This document shows positions 29,164 to 32,880 of a stretch of 32,880 nucleotides of DNA, in pieces. The notes beneath the pieces were generated by a model that was not told where the DNA came from, made no database searches, and saw nothing but the letters and a program-made list of their open reading frames with translations. Made by a program: the position numbers and the translations under genes. Origin of the DNA: Pirellulales bacterium (GTDB taxonomy: Bacteria; Planctomycetota; Planctomycetia; Pirellulales; JALHLM01). Position 1 is the first letter of the stretch. Each line of letters begins with the position of its first letter. The stretch lies in the NCBI GenBank assembly GCA_022844585.1, contig JALHLM010000005.1, positions 1 through 32,880 on the forward strand. The letters are read 5' to 3'.

Positions 29164-31431
29164 CTAGTTTTTTTCGCGCTCCCGAGAACGAACTTCCAGA
29201 TTAGACACTGTCCATCCGAGTCTGTCCATTTCACGGACAAGTTCCGTATAGACTTGGGATTCTTGGTCGTGGCTCATGATTGTAACGACCAGGAATGCCG
29301 GTAAAGGCTCCTCCTCAAAACACTCGGCGCGGTTGGTCATTTTCAAGTGCAATCGCCAATCACGACCGGCCGGCGTCTTCTTGAATCGTCGGTAGTAGGT
29401 TTTCATTGGTGCCCATTGAACGCCAAAATCCGACAGCGCTGGCGGATATCGTTTGCATAAGTCTTTTGGCGACGGGTGGACTTCTCGGCCTCCGTAAACT
29501 TCCCCTTTCTCCTCGTCAAATTCCAAGAATCCAAGCGACGCGTCGATGTTTCGTCGACAGTATTCGACTCCAAATGCACGATCCAATGGCGAGTCGTAGA
29601 TCAGGGTCATAAAGACGTCACATTTCAGCATGCCAGCGACGTTCAGACACGGTGGCATTGCAAATGGATGTTTATAGAATCGCAGCCTCGTTTGAACAGG
29701 AGCCTGGAAGATTACTGTCGCACGAGACTGTTTGCAGTGCAGAATTTCGCCCGCATCAGGCGGCCGACCGTAGCCCGTATACTCAATGACGTCTGGCACA
29801 GGAGGACCATTTTCGACAAATGCCGAATGCACAACTAGCGCTTTGACCAGCAATGGATTTGAAGCGCTTCCGTCAGTTCTCAACTCCGACTCGACGGTGC
29901 CTGCAATCGCTGAAATCAGGGGTGTTGCGTAACTAACTCCAACGTGTTCAATGAGTTGTCGGTTCAAGCCGAGGGAGACTACACCCGTCTGAAAATAGTT
30001 GCCCTGGCTATCGCAGTTCCCTGCGTAGTGACTAACCTCGGGCTTTGGAATACCGCCAAGTCCTGGGCCTCGCAGGGAGAAAGGACTGACCTGCTCTCGC
30101 CGCACGCACGTGCTATCGTTGTCAGAATGTGCGAGCCCGCCTACCGTCAGTCCCCTAAGTCCATCGCCCGGAGGGGCTAATCTATCTTGTCCAGAAAAGG
30201 AAGAATCGACCGGCCATCCTCGATATGGCGTCGCGCTCATATTCCCAGCAGCAACCACAAAGAGCACTCCGAATTGCTTCTGCAAGTCGTCAATCGCCGC
30301 ACCGAATTCGGACATTGAATTGGAATTACATGCTACGCCCGACGACGCAAGTGACAGATTCCACACTCCAACCTCGGGAAACAGCTTCAGGGATTCCTCG
30401 AACAAATCCAGCAACTGCGATTCCTCAGCCTCGCCAGAATGGTCGAAAACGACAACGTCAACAACCTTGCAGGACGTGGAAGGAAAGCGGGGATTTCCGT
30501 GGTTTAAGTGCCGGCCATTTGCAATGAGCCCGGCGACGAATGTTCCGTGGGAGTTATCCTGAAGTTCTTGCGGATGCCAATCCTTTCGCGCGACAATCCA
30601 CTGTTGCAATGCCTCATTGTCAGGATCAGTGCCGGAATCAAACATTCCGATCAGCGGATAATTGCTGTCACGATCTGGGGATGGAAAGCAATCATCAGTC
30701 ATCGGCCCCAGAACGCGTGCAGCAGTACGCACCAGCCGAAAACGAGGCATTGCACACACGTTTTGTGTGCCTGGAAAGCTAGCCAGCCGCGCCGCAACTT
30801 GTGGGTTCTGAGCCTCGCAGCGATAAATGCGAACTCCTCGCCCATAGTTGACTTGCTTCAATCCTGTTGCTCCATTTTCTTGCGCAAATCTCTCAAATTC
30901 GCGTTCGAGCAAGCGATCGTACGCATTGTTTCTGTGGCGAAACAGCTTTACGCGGAGCGATTGCCGTTTGCTCGCTTGCTCAGTCAATTCACGTTCTAAC
31001 GCATCGCTGGCGGTATAAGGTTCAATCTCTTGCAGAGTGGAAAGATGAGACACTGCATCCTTTGACGCGGCTGTCATGATTCGCTGTTCTAGCTTTGTGA
31101 GACCGCTGGCAGTTGCGCTCACAAACAAGGTTCCTGCTTCGGACACACCGATGATCGGGCATGTGTCGTCGCGAAGAATCTCATCTGGACGATACGACTT
31201 CTTGCGAGCCTCTTCCTTCAACACGACCTTCGCCACTGCTGGCATTCCATTTTGCAGGGCCTGCTCAAACGTCTTGGCAACGTTCTTAACTTGCGCGGCG
31301 TAGTTGCGCCTGTAATTCGCGTCAACTGTACAGAGCGGATCGAAACCTCCACCTTTCTCGTTTGGCTCTTTGAAGTCGATGTCCTTAGTGGGCAGCACAA
31401 CTTTAATCGGGAGCAGATCTTTGTCAGCCAT
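29164..31431 (-). CDS. Cytoplasmic subtilase (S8) serine protease, partner of AAA ATPase
   Basis: This 755-aa protein has its ATG overlapping the ATPase stop by 8 bp. The triad is complete: Asp265 in GMFDSGTD, His295 in NSHGTFVAG, Ser500 in GVSYATP, plus oxyanion Asn397 in AAGN. The N-terminal 250 residues form a non-catalytic domain with helical stretches (LTKLEQRIMTAASKDAVSHL). The C-terminal 230 residues are mixed and Cys-containing. There is no signal peptide or propeptide signature, so it acts inside the cell, unlike most subtilases. Pairing with a AAA ATPase suggests that ATP-dependent sensing or unfolding controls the protease. A conflict or anti-phage role is inferred from architecture. 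GC is lower than in the phage genes. Confidence 0.85.
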   Translation of the reverse strand: MADKDLLPIKVVLPTKDIDFKEPNEKGGGFDPLCTVDANYRRNYAAQVKNVAKTFEQALQNGMPAVAKVVLKEEARKKSYRPDEILRDDTCPIIGVSEAGTLFVSATASGLTKLEQRIMTAASKDAVSHLSTLQEIEPYTASDALERELTEQASKRQSLRVKLFRHRNNAYDRLLEREFERFAQENGATGLKQVNYGRGVRIYRCEAQNPQVAARLASFPGTQNVCAMPRFRLVRTAARVLGPMTDDCFPSPDRDSNYPLIGMFDSGTDPDNEALQQWIVARKDWHPQELQDNSHGTFVAGLIANGRHLNHGNPRFPSTSCKVVDVVVFDHSGEAEESQLLDLFEESLKLFPEVGVWNLSLASSGVACNSNSMSEFGAAIDDLQKQFGVLFVVAAGNMSATPYRGWPVDSSFSGQDRLAPPGDGLRGLTVGGLAHSDNDSTCVRREQVSPFSLRGPGLGGIPKPEVSHYAGNCDSQGNYFQTGVVSLGLNRQLIEHVGVSYATPLISAIAGTVESELRTDGSASNPLLVKALVVHSAFVENGPPVPDVIEYTGYGRPPDAGEILHCKQSRATVIFQAPVQTRLRFYKHPFAMPPCLNVAGMLKCDVFMTLIYDSPLDRAFGVEYCRRNIDASLGFLEFDEEKGEVYGGREVHPSPKDLCKRYPPALSDFGVQWAPMKTYYRRFKKTPAGRDWRLHLKMTNRAECFEEEPLPAFLVVTIMSHDQESQVYTELVREMDRLGWTVSNLEVRSREREKN

Positions 31432-32539
31432 GTGAATGCTCCTTATTCAGGATTTTGTGAATCGCGGGCTGCGACAAGCCGACCAGTTTGCCCAAGGCCG
31501 CTTCCGTGAACAGCCGCTCATCTAGCGCTCTCAGCTGGCGGATCATACTGTCGCGATCAACGCTGTCGCGACCGGTCTCCCTGAGCAATGCCGAAGCAAT
31601 TCCGGCTGCGTCGGCGACATTAGACCGTTGAAGCACTGCTGCGCGAATCGCGTCGTCCGCCACAAGCTTGATTTGCGCGCCCGACAGACCATCACTTAAC
31701 CGGGAAAAAACTTCATCCCATCCCGAAGGTGCAAATCTGCTCAGAAACTTTTGCATCAATTGAGTGCGACATTCAGCGTTGGGCGTATCCAATCTCAGTC
31801 GGCATGCGAATCTGCGCCAAATTGCAGAATCAAGGAGATGTTCGTGGTTCGTGGCCGCGAGCAACACATGGTCTTTGTCAAGTGCGTCGATGTTCTGTAA
31901 TAAACTAATCACCACGCGCTTAAGTTCGCCAAGCTCTCGACCGTCGTCACGCTTCTTTGCAATTGCGTCAAATTCGTCGAGAAACAAAACACAAGGTTCT
32001 GCCATCGCGAATTCGAACAGTCGCCGAACATTCTTGGATGTGCTTCCCAAATAGGAAGAAATCAGGCCGTCACTTCGCGCTGTAACGAGTGGAAGTCCAA
32101 GCTCAGCTGCGATAAAGCGAGCGGTCAATGTCTTTCCATTGCCTGGCGGACCATAGAGAAGCATTGTCGGGGAAATGCCAACGCCGCTTTCTGTCAGCCG
32201 ATCTGATTCGCGAATGTACACAACGAATTGTCGAATTGCATTGAGATTCGACTCTGAAAGAATCAAGTCGACGGAACCCGATTGAACGAATTCACGGTCG
32301 GCGATGCTAAGCGCTGACTCAGCGTCCACGGGGATCGCTCCCCCCTGCCCCCTCGCAATAGACGCCTTCCTAGCCGGACGCTTCTCAACGATTCGTTGCA
32401 GGCGATCAGCTTCCTTGACAGCACCAGAGGTTCGTAGATCGTCAATGAACTGTCGAAGATATGCGGCAGCTGACTCGGCATTGCCGACAATAGCCGCCTC
32501 GGCCATCTTGGACACAAAAAAAAGGTCTTTTCCGTCCAC
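31424..32539 (-). CDS. AAA+ ATPase with C-terminal HTH, paired with subtilase
   Basis: The start is placed at GTG 32539, with AAGGGG six bases upstream and a candidate promoter about 33 bases before it; ATG 32506 is a second option. The product is about 371 aa. Residues 1-95 are helical (AAAYLRQFIDDLRTSGAV). The AAA core follows: Walker A GPPGNGKT (130-137), Walker B LFLDEFD (185-191), sensor 1 ATN (229-231), and the Arg pair RR (242-243) as finger. The C-terminus has a helix-turn-helix (FTEAALGKLVGLSQPAIHKI), suggesting DNA binding or operon autoregulation. It belongs to the single-AAA, Cdc48/FtsH-like class by sequence style. It probably regulates or feeds the subtilase, whose start overlaps its stop. 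Confidence 0.85.
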   Translation of the reverse strand: MDGKDLFFVSKMAEAAIVGNAESAAAYLRQFIDDLRTSGAVKEADRLQRIVEKRPARKASIARGQGGAIPVDAESALSIADREFVQSGSVDLILSESNLNAIRQFVVYIRESDRLTESGVGISPTMLLYGPPGNGKTLTARFIAAELGLPLVTARSDGLISSYLGSTSKNVRRLFEFAMAEPCVLFLDEFDAIAKKRDDGRELGELKRVVISLLQNIDALDKDHVLLAATNHEHLLDSAIWRRFACRLRLDTPNAECRTQLMQKFLSRFAPSGWDEVFSRLSDGLSGAQIKLVADDAIRAAVLQRSNVADAAGIASALLRETGRDSVDRDSMIRQLRALDERLFTEAALGKLVGLSQPAIHKILNKEHSHG

Positions 32540-32880
32540 AGACAGCCCCTTGCGGTTATTGAAAGCGGCACAATGGTAATTATGTCGGCGATTATTAGTT
32601 ATTGCAACATCAAAAATGGTTATTTTTTGGCGCAATCTGGGAATGTGCTTGGGTTTGCCGAGAAGTCCAGCAGTTCGCGAGCGATGGAAATGCTGGCGTT
32701 GGCGGCTAATTATCGGTGCTCAAGACGCGCGAGTTCGGCGGAGCATTCCTTCCGATACGTTGAGACCGCTAGTGCGACGTGGTGCGACAAAGCGGAGGGA
32801 TTCTGCAAAATCTTCAAGCGCAACGAAGTTCCGCGGCCGTGAACCCGATCTTCGGTTCTGTAAAGATCGAATCGCCCCGA
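32540..32880. other. Upstream region of the AAA-subtilase operon
   Basis: The region holds the candidate promoter and then unassigned sequence to the window end. A plus-strand frame (about 54 aa from ATG 32684) is present but lacks a clear ribosome-binding site. No other gene is seen. Confidence 0.4.
32579..32607 (-). promoter_or_regulatory. Candidate promoter of the AAA-subtilase operon
   Basis: Minus-strand -35 TTGCAA (32607-32602), a 17-base spacer and -10 CATAAT (32584-32579, five of six consensus positions). The start of transcription would be near 32572, about 33 bases before GTG 32539, which argues against a longer N-terminus. Confidence 0.45.

Noticed and set aside
32684-32842. 54-aa plus-strand frame at the right edge
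   Set aside because: There is no clear ribosome-binding site and no family features; it may be a gene remnant, but this cannot be supported.
1-32880. CRISPR arrays, rRNA or insertion sequences
   Set aside because: No regularly spaced direct repeats, rRNA-like sequence or transposase genes were seen.

Overview
The window reads as a stretch of a Planctomycetota chromosome (Pirellulales/Gemmatales-like) carrying the late half of a tailed-phage genome, most likely a prophage or remnant. The lineage is an inference. It rests on high GC, a cytochrome P460 gene at the left edge, and small phage proteins of a style I associate with planctomycete prophages (Cys-x-x-Cys-rich tail protein, 'LRYVAWL'-type packaging modules, a lysine-rich HARE-HTH protein). 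I see no integrase, C1-type repressor, holin or endolysin, so the element is degenerate or its early and lysis genes lie outside.

Layout. Positions 1-651 (+) hold the 3' part of a cytochrome P460 gene, probably host. From about 28.9 kb down to 0.77 kb on the minus strand runs a lambda/HK97-like siphovirus set. In transcription order it contains an unknown 354-aa protein, an excisionase-type HTH protein, a small protein, a prim-pol/DUF3987 replication protein and a small Cys protein. A solitary ParB-methyltransferase follows, then a TerS-like protein, the large terminase and a zinc-ribbon protein. After a cargo operon come a gpW-position protein, portal, a prohead protease-major capsid fusion, a DUF2190 decoration protein, neck proteins, an SGNH hydrolase, a gp10-like protein, the tail tube, tail chaperones, the tape measure and four distal proteins. 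Two plus-strand insertions break the series: a cluster of four small genes (20131-21278) and a YaaC-like gene (23047-24189).

Three places stand out. First, between the terminase/zinc-ribbon genes and the portal genes sits a tightly coupled three-gene operon (14761-17239) of lower GC. It encodes a cytoplasmic trypsin-like protease, a 71-aa protein resembling that protease's own N-terminal domain, and a 392-aa protein of unknown function. A very strong intrinsic terminator follows it. Second, the right edge (29164-32539) holds a two-gene AAA ATPase-subtilase operon, also without signal peptides. Both look like conflict (anti-phage) modules built around intracellular serine proteases, though that role is inferred. 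Third, the two ORFs upstream of the tape measure show the arrangement of the lambda G/G-T pair: the second frame is open and protein-like well upstream of any start codon, implying a programmed -1 frameshift.

Regulatory structure lies mainly at 27.7-29.0 kb. There are several perfect inverted repeats, one of which pairs with the ribosome-binding site of the 354-aa gene, and a TGTCA half-site array overlaps two candidate promoters. A duplicated palindromic element spans the 3' end of the primase gene and its downstream spacer.
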